64,000 bases of DNA from Rachycentron canadum (Eukaryota > Chordata > Actinopteri > Carangiformes > Rachycentridae), in the NCBI GenBank assembly GCA_038496675.1, contig CM076648.1:14752870-14816869 (forward strand). The letters are read 5' to 3'. The translations under genes and the position numbers were made by a program. Below, one piece after another: positions 50,438 to 60,800 of the stretch. A model generated the notes under the pieces. It was given only the letters and a program-made list of their open reading frames with translations, had not been told where the DNA came from and made no database searches. Every line of letters starts with the position of its first letter. The stretch's first letter is position 1.

Positions 50438-50576
50438 CCGGGGAGAGACGGAGAGAGAGAGAGAGAGAGAGAGAAGAAAAGAAAGGAAGAAGGAAGGGGG
50501 GAAAAGAAAAGAGAAACACCGGGCTTTTTTTTTTTTTTTTTTTTTTGTCTTGTTTTCTCGGGACAGGGTGCGGGAG

Positions 50577-50693
50577 ATGAGCATTGATTTCGGAACCCGC
50601 TCTAATGGAAGACACCACAAACCACTGACCACCTGCCTCTGTCTGCCGGAGAGCGACGCTGATCACCGCAACCACCGCGGGTCGCACAATTAG
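50577..50693 (+). promoter_or_regulatory. 38-codon upstream ORF in the pcdh9 leader
   Basis: An ATG at 50,577 opens a 38-codon frame that stops at TAG 50,691-50,693, entirely within the inferred first exon and out of contact with the main CDS. It is the longest uORF noted in the leader. The encoded peptide is basic and His-rich near its end and is not recognised. Confidence 0.45.
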
Positions 50694-50993
50694 ATCCTGT
50701 CCGTTCCCGAAGTTCAATGGGGGGAAAAAGGAACTGCGACATATGCAGCCTCTAATTTACCCCAGTTTGTGTGACTGCCTGGTTTTACCCAAAACCTCTT
50801 CCTGAGTCTGATTACTCCTCCGGGGCGATTATTACCCCCCCTCCCATTTTTTTTTTTTTTTTGGATCCAAATCCAGATCTGACTGAGAAGGATATCTCTA
50901 CCCGAATAAGCTCGCAGGCACACTGGATGAGAAGACTATGAGCTGACACACTCCAGTTTTTTTTTTCTTTCTCCTGAGCTGGAACGGATTTGG

Positions 50994-51865
50994 GTATGTA
51001 AGATAAGAATAGGTCTCAGTTGCCCACTAAGAATTCAAAATCTGACTGAGCTTATTTTGTAGGCTTCATTCATGCGTATTCACTCGTTTAGGAGCCCACA
51101 CACAGCTAAACCTCTTTAATTTTGGCAATTTAAGTGTAAAATTAATAAGGCTGTGTAATGTGTTGTGAAGTTTTGTGGCCATGGGGGCTCCAGGCGCTGA
51201 AAATTCTTAGTGACCATAAAATGAGGAGGATTTAGAGAGGGAGCATCAGACATGAATGGCTGCCTAAATGGTTGCTGCAGTTTTTTTGTTGTTTTCTTTC
51301 TCNNNNNNNNNNNNNNNNNNNNNNNNNNNNNNNNNNNNNNNNNNNNNNNNNNNNNNNNNNNNNNNNNNNNNNNNNNNNNNNNNNNNNNNNNNNNNNNNNN
51401 NNNNNNNNNNNNNNNNNNNNNNNNNNNNNNNNNNNNNNNNNNNNNNNNNNNNNNNNNNNNNNNNNNNNNNNNNNNNNNNNNNNNNNNNNNNNNNNNNNNN
51501 NNNNNNNNNNNNNNNNNNNNNNNNNNNNNNNNNNNNNNNNNNNNNNNNNNNNNNNNNNNNNNNNNNNNNNNNNNNNNNNNNNNNNNNNNNNNNNNNNNNN
51601 NNNNNNNNNNNNNNNNNNNNNNNNNNNNNNNNNNNNNNNNNNNNNNNNNNNNNNNNNNNNNNNNNNNNNNNNNNNNNNNNNNNNNNNTTTTTTTTTAAAA
51701 CTATGGAATATTGATTAAGGCCTATGGGCAGATTTAATAGTAAACTATAAAAGACTTAGGTGAACAAAACAGCTGACTGAGAAGTGGGGTTGTTTGTTAA
51801 TCAAATGTAATTACTCTGCATGCTGAAGTTTTTTGACTGAAAAGAAACTCTATCATGTATTTATA
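50994..51865 (+). other. pcdh9: Inferred intron 1 of pcdh9
   Basis: The stretch between the first-exon donor and exon 2 contains AT-rich sequence and an assembly gap. The acceptor is uncertain: candidates are TTTATAG at 51,860-51,866, and AG at 51,843-51,844 or 51,881-51,882. All leave the ATG at 51,979 as the first in-frame start. The polypyrimidine tract before each candidate is weak. Confidence 0.5.
51303..51687. other. Assembly gap (385 Ns)
   Basis: An uninterrupted run of N flanked by T-rich sequence on both sides ('gttgttttctttctc' before, 'tttttttttaaaactatgg' after). A simple T/pyrimidine-rich repeat probably broke the assembly. The true length may differ. ORFs reported through it have no meaning. 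Confidence 0.99.
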
Positions 51866-51978
51866 GGTTTTGTCTGTGGAAGACTCCTGCCATCACATGC
51901 GAGGAGTCAGTGCATGTAACAACGCTGCATAGAAAGAAACCTTTGAGTTGTGAAGCCTGGAAACACACTTACGCTGTC

Positions 51979-54900
51979 ATGGATCTAAAAGACTATTACC
52001 TGTTGGGAGCCCTACTTGCCTGCATATGGCTAGATCCTTCTATAGCCCAAGAGTTAATCTACCCCATCAGAGAGGAATTGCAAGAGAATGTCCTCATTGG
52101 AAACATACCAAAGGACCTAAACATTTCCCATACAAATGCTGCCACTGGAGCAAGTGCTAATCTCGTGTACCGGCTCGTCTCCAAAGCAGGAGATAACCCA
52201 CTGGTCCGTGTTCTGAGCAGCACTGGTGAGATATTCACAACATCAAACCGGATCGACAGGGAGAAGTTGTGCCCTGGTCCCTCGTTTGAGGACAGTGAGT
52301 GCTCTTTTGAAATTGAAGTGGTCATTCTGCCTAATGATTATTTCAGGCTGATTAAGATCAAAATAATCGTCAAAGACACAAATGATAATGCCCCCATGTT
52401 CCCGTCCCCTGTGATCAACATCTCCATCCCTGAGAACACGCTCATTAACAGCCGCTTTGCCATTCCTTCTGCCACTGACCCGGACACTGGCCCCAACAGT
52501 GTCCACAAATACGAGCTGATCAACGGGCAAAGTGCCTTCGGCTTAGACATAGTAGAAACGCCTGAGGGGGAGAAGTGGCCCCAGCTCATTGTGCAGCAGA
52601 ATCTGGACAGAGAGCAGAAGGATACATACGTAATGAAGATCAAAGTGGAGGATGGTGGCAGTCCACAGAAATCCAGCACTGCCATTTTACAAGTTACAGT
52701 AACAGACGTCAACGATAACAAGCCGGTGTTTAAAGAGAGTCAGATAGAAGTGCATATACCGGAGAACTCCCCCATTGGCACATCTGTTGTGCAGCTGCAG
52801 GCCACAGATGCAGACATAGGGGCAAATGCAGAGATACGTTATGTATTTGGGACTCAGGTGTCTCCTGCTACAAAAAGACTCTTTGCATTAAATACAACAT
52901 CTGGCTTAATTACAGTGCAAAGGCCTCTGGACAGAGAGGAGACTGCTATTCATAAGCTCTCTGTTTTAGCAAGTGATGGCAGCTCTAGTCCTGCTAGAGC
53001 TACCGTTACCATAAATGTGACTGATGTTAATGACAATCCCCCTAATATAGACCTGAGATATATAATCAGTCCCATTAATGGCACTGTTTTCCTCTCGGAG
53101 AAGGATCCCATCAATACTAAGATTGCTCTCATCACAGTGTCAGACAAAGACACTGACATCAATGGCAAGGTCATATGTTTCATAGAGAAGGATGTGCCCT
53201 TCCATCTCAAAGCTGTGTACGACAACCAGTATCTGTTAGAGACATCTGCGCTGCTCGACTATGAGGGGACCAAGGAATACAACTTTAAAATTGTAGCTTC
53301 TGACTCTGGAAAACCAAGCTTGAATCAGACTGCCCTGGTAAGAGTGAGGCTGGAGGATGAGAATGACAACCCACCTATTTTTACTCAGCCAGTTATTGAG
53401 CTGGCTGTTATGGAAAACAACAAGCGCGATCTGTTTCTCACTACTCTCAGCGCCACAGACGAGGACAGTGGGAAAAATGCAGAGATAGTGTATCAGCTGG
53501 GACCAAATGCGTCATTCTTTGATCTTGACCGCAAAACAGGGGTTCTGACGGCATCCAGGGTTTTTGACCGGGAGGACCAGGATAGGTTCCTCTTCACTGT
53601 AACGGCAAGAGATAATGGGACACCCCCTCTGCAAACCCAGGCAGCTGTTATTGTAACCGTACTGGATGAAAATGATAACAACCCAAAGTTCACACATAAC
53701 CACTTTCAGTTCTTTGTGTCCGAGAACCTTCCTAAATACAGCACTGTGGGGGTGATAACTGTGACAGATTCAGATGCAGGAGAAAATGCTGCTGTTTCTC
53801 TTTCCATACTGAATGACAATGAGAACTTTATACTGGATCCTTACTCTGGGGTGATAAAATCTAATGTGTCATTTGATAGGGAGCAACAGAGCTCCTACAC
53901 TTTTGATGTTAGGGCTGTGGACAGTGGCAGACCTCCTTGCTCCTCAGCTGCCAAGGTGACCATCAACGTCATTGATGTGAATGACAACACCCCCATCGTC
54001 ATCTACCCCCCCTCCAACACATCTTTCAAGCTCGTTCCCCTGTCTTCTATCCCGGGATCTGTGGTTGCAGAGGTGTTTGCAGTAGATGGTGATACAGGGA
54101 TGAATGCAGAGCTCAAGTACACCATTGTGAGTGGAAACAACAAGGGTCTGTTCAGAATTGACCCCGTCACCGGGAATATTACTCTGGAGGAAAAACCAGC
54201 AGTGACTGACATAGGCTTACACAGATTAGTGGTCAATATCAGTGACCTGGGTTATCCTAAATCTCTCCATACTCTGGTGCTGGTATTTCTCTATGTCAAT
54301 GACACTGTGGGCAACTCAACTCTCATATACGATCTTATCCGGCGCACTATGGAGACACCCATTGACCGAAACATTGGTGAAAACAGTGAAACTTATCAAA
54401 GTGGTGACTATTTAACCATAATGATAGCCTTTATCACTGGCGCCTTCGTGGTGATTATCGTCATCTTTGTCACTGTGCTGCTGCGCTGTCGCCATGCTTC
54501 CCGGTTTAAAGCTGCACAGAGAAAAAAACAGGGGGCTGAGTGGATGTCGCCCAACACAGAGAACAAGCAGAATAAGAAGAAAAAGCGCAAGAAAAGGAAA
54601 TCCCCAAAAAGCTCCCTGCTCAACTTTGTTACCATCGAGGGGAACAAACCTGATGATCCTGCCCACGAGCCAATCAACGGAACCATCAGCCTGCCAACGG
54701 AGCTGGAGGAGCAAGGGATTGGACGCTTTGATTGGAATGCCACACCCACGACAACCTTCAAACCTAGCAGCCCAGACCTGGCCCGGCACTACAAGTCCGC
54801 CTCGCCGCAATCGGCCTTCCACCTCAAGGCTGACACGCCAGTCTCAGTGAAAAAGCATCACGTGATTCAGGAGCTCCCATTGGATAACACATTTGTTGGG

Positions 54901-55077
54901 GGCTGTGACACCCTTTCCAAGAGGTCCTCAACGAGCTCCGACCACTTCAGTGCCTCAGAGTGCAGCTCCCAAGGAGGGTTCAAGACGAAGGGGCCCATGC
55001 ACACCAGACAGCAGGTAAAAGAGCACTTTTACTGGTCTATAAGTACTGCCTATAACTGCCCTGTGCCACAGTGCTAA
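51979..55077 (+). CDS. pcdh9: Protocadherin-9, large exon 2 (short isoform by read-through)
   Basis: A calcium-dependent homophilic adhesion receptor of the delta-1 protocadherins, acting at the plasma membrane of neurons and other cells. Residues 1-23 are a signal peptide (MDLKDYYLLGALLAC..., cleavage after SIA). Seven cadherin repeats follow, with linker motifs DTNDN 133-137, DVNDN 243-247, DVNDN 349-353, DENDN 460-464, DENDN 563-567 and DVNDN 666-670; EC7 ends near 777 with a degenerate YVND. EC4 has DYE in place of DRE. The membrane helix is about 812-835. CM1 includes a KKKKRKKRK basic stretch, and CM2 begins at about 962 (VIQELPLDNTFVGG). The recalled human PCDH9 is near-identical through these parts, which separates it from PCDH1, 7 and 11. 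The start ATG 51,979 has G at -3 and +4. A phase-0 donor after residue 1012 (55,014) leads to the long tail with CM3, outside this window. Without splicing, 20 more residues end at 55,077, giving 1032 residues. Confidence 0.95.
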   Translation: MDLKDYYLLGALLACIWLDPSIAQELIYPIREELQENVLIGNIPKDLNISHTNAATGASANLVYRLVSKAGDNPLVRVLSSTGEIFTTSNRIDREKLCPGPSFEDSECSFEIEVVILPNDYFRLIKIKIIVKDTNDNAPMFPSPVINISIPENTLINSRFAIPSATDPDTGPNSVHKYELINGQSAFGLDIVETPEGEKWPQLIVQQNLDREQKDTYVMKIKVEDGGSPQKSSTAILQVTVTDVNDNKPVFKESQIEVHIPENSPIGTSVVQLQATDADIGANAEIRYVFGTQVSPATKRLFALNTTSGLITVQRPLDREETAIHKLSVLASDGSSSPARATVTINVTDVNDNPPNIDLRYIISPINGTVFLSEKDPINTKIALITVSDKDTDINGKVICFIEKDVPFHLKAVYDNQYLLETSALLDYEGTKEYNFKIVASDSGKPSLNQTALVRVRLEDENDNPPIFTQPVIELAVMENNKRDLFLTTLSATDEDSGKNAEIVYQLGPNASFFDLDRKTGVLTASRVFDREDQDRFLFTVTARDNGTPPLQTQAAVIVTVLDENDNNPKFTHNHFQFFVSENLPKYSTVGVITVTDSDAGENAAVSLSILNDNENFILDPYSGVIKSNVSFDREQQSSYTFDVRAVDSGRPPCSSAAKVTINVIDVNDNTPIVIYPPSNTSFKLVPLSSIPGSVVAEVFAVDGDTGMNAELKYTIVSGNNKGLFRIDPVTGNITLEEKPAVTDIGLHRLVVNISDLGYPKSLHTLVLVFLYVNDTVGNSTLIYDLIRRTMETPIDRNIGENSETYQSGDYLTIMIAFITGAFVVIIVIFVTVLLRCRHASRFKAAQRKKQGAEWMSPNTENKQNKKKKRKKRKSPKSSLLNFVTIEGNKPDDPAHEPINGTISLPTELEEQGIGRFDWNATPTTTFKPSSPDLARHYKSASPQSAFHLKADTPVSVKKHHVIQELPLDNTFVGGCDTLSKRSSTSSDHFSASECSSQGGFKTKGPMHTRQQVKEHFYWSISTAYNCPVPQC
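55012..55020 (+). other. pcdh9: Exon 2 splice donor of pcdh9
   Basis: CAG|GTAAAA has the GT at 55,015-55,016, directly after the codons for HTRQQ. In the human protein as I recall it, exon 2 ends after HTRQ and is joined either to a 34-residue cassette beginning CNSH or directly to PQRRVTF. The position and phase (0) agree, with one extra Gln codon here. CAGCAG before the GT explains the extra residue. Confidence 0.85.
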
Positions 55078-55747
55078 AGTGCCAGTCTAGATTAGAGACT
55101 CACTCAAAGTTACTGTGAAGCAACAGATAAGAGTACAGGAGACATACTGCTTCAGCAAGTTCCACTTTTTCTCAAACTTAAAAATGAAAAAAAGAGAAAG
55201 AGTAACTTGAACAACTGCTAATGAATGGAGTTGATTATGGACTCAACAATCACATGCATAATTCTGGGGGAACAATTATAGACTGATGTTTTGTCCTTAA
55301 TATATATTTAATTCCTATTTAACAAAATGCAAGTGGGTGAGTGATTGCCTTGCCTTACTTTGTCTATTCAGTAATCAGGTTAGATCACTGGAAAAATGTA
55401 CCAACATAACATTAATTGTGACTCAATGTTCTTTGTGAAAGAAACATTTTTTTCTTGCCTATCTACTCAGACTACTGCTCTCATCAGAGATAAATGCTGC
55501 ATACATTCTCCAAAAAAAAAAAAAAGAAAATTAGCCGACTTTTCACCTCTCTCCTCATAAAACTCTTGAGTGTATTCATGTTTTTTTTTTTTTATTGTTT
55601 GTTTCCTCGTTTTGGTGTGTATTGTAATATCACAAAAGACTTTGTAACCTTTTTCAACACCTGCAGCAATAACAACAGTCAATAATTAGTCTGCTGCATT
55701 GGCATTGTGAATGTCACTGTAGGCTTTGCCACATCATCTAGGCTCAA

Positions 55748-55908
55748 ATTAAATGCCTCCTCTCGAAGCACACTAGCGAACTGAGTGAAGCTCGTCTGGA
55801 ACTTGATACACATCCAATTCAAAAAGGATTAGCCAATAATGAGCCTCAAATTTCAACGTAATCCATGCTGCTTTTTATCAAAGCCTTATTAATTTTTCTG
55901 CTAATAAA
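55748..55908 (+). terminator. Candidate poly(A) signals for the read-through isoform
   Basis: ATTAAA at 55,748-55,753 and AATAAA at 55,903-55,908 lie about 670 and 825 bases after the read-through stop codon. They would suit a short pcdh9 transcript that ends in the intron. Hexamers like these occur by chance in AT-rich DNA, so the call is tentative. Confidence 0.3.
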
Positions 55909-56106
55909 GCACCACTACACAACACACAGTTCTAATCTAATGGGACACACGTGGACAAATACAGGGAACAGCAGAGAAGAAGGAAGAGAGGGAGAGTGCA
56001 GGAGGAGGGAGGGGGGAGGCAGAGTGAGAATGTTGTCAGTGGGTCAGGCGTGATGGGTGGTGGTACTGATCCTTTAGGTGGCAGTGTTGTGCTGCATGGC
56101 ACAGCC

Positions 56107-56119
56107 TGGCACTATGCCA
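56107..56119. promoter_or_regulatory. NFI-type palindromic site
   Basis: TGGCACTATGCCA is a perfect TGGC-N5-GCCA palindrome, the consensus for nuclear factor I dimers. It sits in a GC-richer part of the intron (about 56,040-56,300), which may be an intronic enhancer. The match is seen; the function is inferred. Confidence 0.4.
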
Positions 56120-56424
56120 ACCTGCAGTGGACTTATAAATGCAAGGGAGGAGAAGAAAGGAGAGAAACCTTTGTTGGTGTTCTTAGTGAAATACTTTCGG
56201 CTAATGATGCAGAGGCTGCACGGGGAAGATTGATAATGGCAGTTAGAGATTTGAGTGATAAGATCTATCCGGAAGAGAGATTGGAATTACATGGGTGACA
56301 CTGTGCGACTCCTATCGATGCATACCTCCGGGTCACTGCATCTGGGGTTGCATTTAATGTGTTTCTGTGTGAGAGGTAGCAGTCAAAAGGGGCATTCACT
56401 TTGGCGTCATTTGCCATGCGCAGT

Positions 56425-56436
56425 TGGTGTGTGGGT

Positions 56437-56520
<84 letters not shown>
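56425..56520. repeat. Compound (GT)n(GA)n microsatellite
   Basis: GT repeats to about 56,487, with two GTTT interruptions, are followed by GA repeats to about 56,518. Three overlapping ORFs here are translation artefacts of the repeat. Confidence 0.95.
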
Positions 56521-56522
<2 letters not shown>

Positions 56523-57832
56523 AAGAGGTGATGAAATGGGTAATGGTGGTGGTGGAGGGGATTCAACCCTAGGGGATGACACATGAGATATGACACTGTA
56601 CTGTAAGCACAACTTCATTGATTTGTTCAGTCATCCCACAATTCCATACAAGTTTTATTGGAATCAATAATCCTGACAAATGATTCAAAGAAGCGCACAA
56701 ACAGAGGCAGTGTGTTCTATATAGTGCCATTGATAACGTAAACAATGCACTGTGGAAATGTTCTGTGCAATTTGATGAATATTGTTCTATGCTCCTGTGT
56801 ATAGCATAAATGTAATCCTTACAGAAGCTGAGGGTTGAAATGGACCCCAAGCTGTACCACAGTCTAATTCTACTTTCTTTTCACTCCTTAATGACATGAA
56901 GCGGTAATCTTCATTTAATATCGTCACACACTGTTTGTGTAGATCCGAAACATGACAAACATGCTACATCTTACAATCCTGTCAGGAAATACACAAACTC
57001 AATACCAATCGCTATTTATCCACACATTGCTAAAACAACTTTATTCTGATCTGGACAAAACACACTACAATAAAAAAACAGAAGTGAGATATCCCTCACA
57101 TTAGCAACACATATGAATGACTAAATTAAATATGAATTAATATATTTTGACTGCACACATGGGTAGACTTTCTTATCTCTGTTTCCTTATTATTAGGAGA
57201 AAAAGTAATTTTCTACCTTACCGCTATTAGCTAATTTCAATCTGTGGATATTTGTAATGAAGACTCTTAAGGCATATCTGATTGGTTCTTAGTCATAATT
57301 ACTCCAAAACCATCTCACTGATAAAGATTCCAGCTCATATTTGAGGCTAAATGGCAGTTATAGATTGTGGTGAAATCAATGACTGCACTTACACGCCTTT
57401 CTGCATAAGTTATCAATGCCATTGTTAGGTCCATATTTCACTTCTTTTTAGACAGTGTGACTGTCTGGACTGACGTGTGCATGTCATCTCCATTTCATGA
57501 CCAATGTATACCAATATATCCTGTCTGTTTTTTGATTCTGCCAGCACGTTGAGTAAAAACAGAGAGCAGATTATTTATATTTTGAAGAAAAAGCCAGAAA
57601 TACCAGTTACCTCAGAGTGAATCTTTAAACAGACAATATATCCAAAAGTAGTATCATAGGATTATCATATTTCCTGCAGAGTGGAAGTGGTTGGGAAAAA
57701 GATTATAATTCCATTATTAAAAGATTTCTCATATATGCATAGATGATAAAATAAGTATAAAAATAATTCAAATTATCACCTCTTATTTTTCAGATGTAAT
57801 ATGTGATTTGGTGTACTACCTTAAAATGTCAT

Positions 57833-57859
57833 ATAAGGTGCTGCATTGTTGCACCTTAT
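57833..57859 (+). repeat. Perfect 9-bp inverted repeat in pcdh9 intron 2
   Basis: ATAAGGTGC (57,833-57,841) and GCACCTTAT (57,851-57,859) are exact reverse complements around a 9-base loop. It is a modest hairpin and could be chance. Confidence 0.6.
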
Positions 57860-60800
57860 GAAGCATCACAGTCATATATGATAGAATGAAATAATTTAGC
57901 ACTTACATTGTTGAGCTACGAGTAACACACCAACATCAATCAGCCCATTGTTGCCTGAAGTTGACATGAAATCAGGCATTAATTGAAAGATGACGTTCAA
58001 AAGAGACACACGCATAAAGCTGAGTGGAAACGTTTTTAAAAATGGATCCGCTGTCTTGAGATTTGAAAAGCCATTTTCTCCCAAGTTTGCAACAGCCACT
58101 TCTATGCAACATCAGCGGCAGCCAGTGAATAAGGAAACTGAAAGGAAATTCATAAACAAGTAAAACGAGAGAAAGATGGGGAGAAGAGTTGCAGAGCCTG
58201 ATGTCTTCTTCTCAGAGAATGTAGAACAGAGGGAATAGAAGTACAAAAGCGGACATCTACAGCAGTGTCATCCCAGACAAACGCATAGTGGAATCAGCTT
58301 TATAGAGACCCCAAACTTTGCTGATAGCAATAGGAGCAATCCTTGCCTTTCCTTTCTTTTTTTTTCTCCACTTATTATTTACCCTCTAGGGACCTACATT
58401 AGTGTAAACAACACTGAGGAAAAAAGCATGAAAACACTGTCCTAGTTTCACAATGCAACACAAGCATCTAAGAAACCAAGTATAATCTTAGCCGTTTCAC
58501 CATCAGTCTTGCTTCTTCCTTTCAGTAGTCTTAGCCATAGATGTGGTTCACTAGCATAATATGAGCCCAGTGGCTATGCATTAACCATGTACTGCACATC
58601 AGATCCCAAGGCTCATGTTGTGGACATATTAACATGGTTTTACTGTGGATGCTGTGTTTAAAAGCAGCCACCGACACAGTGTCTAAAACATCACGCTTAA
58701 TAAATTGTATTCCATATTTTAGGTCCTCACTCATCACCATTAACCTTAAATAAATCCCACCGTGAATGTGTAAATAAGGCTGTTTATTTTCTGCATATAT
58801 AGATTAATATGTACATTCTTGCAGATGCAGACGACATCATCTTTCCCATAGCTTTTTTATGGTAATAGACATTATATGTTATGATACACAATTATATAGG
58901 GCTTTCTTTGGTTGCAACCATGTGGCCTGAACACCTCATGTGTGAAAAAGGCTTAATTGCTTTGGGTTATTAGTGCTTTTCTTGCATGGCAGATAAGATG
59001 CAGGCACTGAAAGGAATCGTGTACGTACAGTTCATTTATCCCACGCTGCTCTGATGTGCTCTTCTTTAGCACAGATCATGCCTTAGCTCTTGGGACAGAG
59101 AATAACGGCTCCCCTTTGTGCAGCTTCACTATAGTTACAGTTACATATGAATCAACCGACAACGTATTTAATATTAGTTTGACTTAATCAAAATAATTCT
59201 GTAGATTTTTGCTTTAAATTGCCTTCACTTCATTCTGTCTGCATCTGCCTCCCATATCATTTTCCTGAAAATAAAGTTTAATTATATATCAGTCACAAAA
59301 CATGAGCAGGATGTTTAATATTACAGTACATGTAGTATTTAGTTTCAAGAGCAAAGATGTGAGAAAGACCTTTTGAGGATGAACAGGGAATCTTTAGTAG
59401 AGTATTCCTGGAGTTGTCTTGTCAGTACATTTAATGAATGGACATTCTATGCAAACAGGAGTTTGTACAGACCATTGTAATTATGGAGCCTTGGGGGAGT
59501 CGTCCTTCTTGTGCAGGTTCATTTGCCACATTAATAAGGGGATTAGTAGTACGTACGGGGGCTGATGGCAGCAGGAGAAGTTTGAGAAGATTAATGAACT
59601 ATGACAATGTTGCACCTGAGGGGAAAAGTCTGTTGCAATATCTTCTGGGTTGTGCTGACACAGAGTTTGGCGCTATGAAAGACGAAGATGGAGAGAGCCC
59701 AGTGATTGTTGCCGACTGTGATCATACATCCTTTCCCTCAGCTATCCTGTCACTTCCTTGGGATACTGTGTTTGTGATCTCTTACACTGTACATGTCCAT
59801 GACGCTTTTGAACTGAGGATGGTCCAGCAGATTAAAAAATGTCTTCAAAATAAGGACACCAACTAAAATCTCATTGTGTTTGTGTGCGAGGAAATAAAAA
59901 GGCTTAAACTGGATAATAACAATAACTAGAAAGACATTAATTAACCTAATCTTTGAGCAAATTCTGGGTTGTCTACAATTGGGTCTGTTGCCAGCGTCAG
60001 GTTAATAATTAAGCAATCAACCGGTAGATGCAAAGAGAATAACCTGACTACTACAAAGTAAAATATAACAGATCCTGAAAGCAAACGTAGCTATCAGGAG
60101 CTAGTAAGCCAATAAGTCTTTGAGTGAAGTTCCTATCAAAGCTTTAAATCATCAGTGGAGGATTTGCGGGTCTCTTTACTGCAGACAACATTGTATTTCT
60201 TTAAAAAACTTGTCATGTCCTCTATGTCTAGGTGGGTAAAAGGAAATGAAATGGATTGTGGGCTATACTAAGGTAGTGGGTGTAAGTACTACCAGAGTAG
60301 ATTATTGCCCCAAGGGGCATCCAGTTTTGTCTGCACAAAACAACAAAATAAATCAAAGCTCCCTGTTGGTACACTGGCTGAACTGTGGAGTTCATTTATA
60401 TGTTTTTATTTTCCTCTGTTAAGAAAAATGAAGTGCTACTGATTTTTTAATATATTTATATATTTATTTATTTATAGTATTTTGTTTGTTTTTTTTTCTT
60501 TGATGTCTATAACTGCCAGGGGCAGAATTGCCGAAACACAGATGATGGCAAATTACCAGGAATTACATTTGGTTTTTGTGTGTGTGCATTTTTATTCATT
60601 TTCATTTCTGTTTTAACCATTTTCATACATGTGAGGAGATACCGCTCCGTCATTACACTGTTTTATCCTGTGAAACATACAATACAGTTTTGATAATGAC
60701 AAATATTGTCATGTATCAAAATGCCTTATGTGCGTGTGTCTGCATATGTGATTTATTATTATTTCTTTCTTGGTTTGTTGTTTGTGCATCACTTTTGGCT

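Larger units (their letters stand above)
50245..50993 (+). other. pcdh9: Probable non-coding first exon (5' UTR) of pcdh9
   Basis: The region between the promoter-like block and a good splice donor (TTTGG|GTATGTAAG, with the GT at 50,994-50,995) has no long coding frame. It fits the non-coding first exon known for this gene family. An alternative donor lies four bases later (GTAAGA at 50,998). It contains a (GA)n run at 50,453-50,474, T-runs at 50,271-50,283 and 50,525-50,546, and many upstream ATGs with short ORFs. The 5' boundary is approximate. Transcript evidence would decide the start and the splice site. Confidence 0.55.

Noticed and set aside
51252..51718. Three long overlapping ORFs across the N run
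   Set aside because: They are open only because the gap has no readable codons.
51910..51978. Upstream extension of the pcdh9 frame beginning at position 51,910
   Set aside because: The codon at 51,910 is GTG, not ATG. A vertebrate start is expected at the ATG 51,979, which has a strong Kozak context and begins the recalled MDL...signal peptide of protocadherin-9.
52059..54822. Several antisense and out-of-frame ORFs (up to 136 codons) inside pcdh9 exon 2
   Set aside because: They are shadows of a long GC-balanced coding exon and show no domains of their own.
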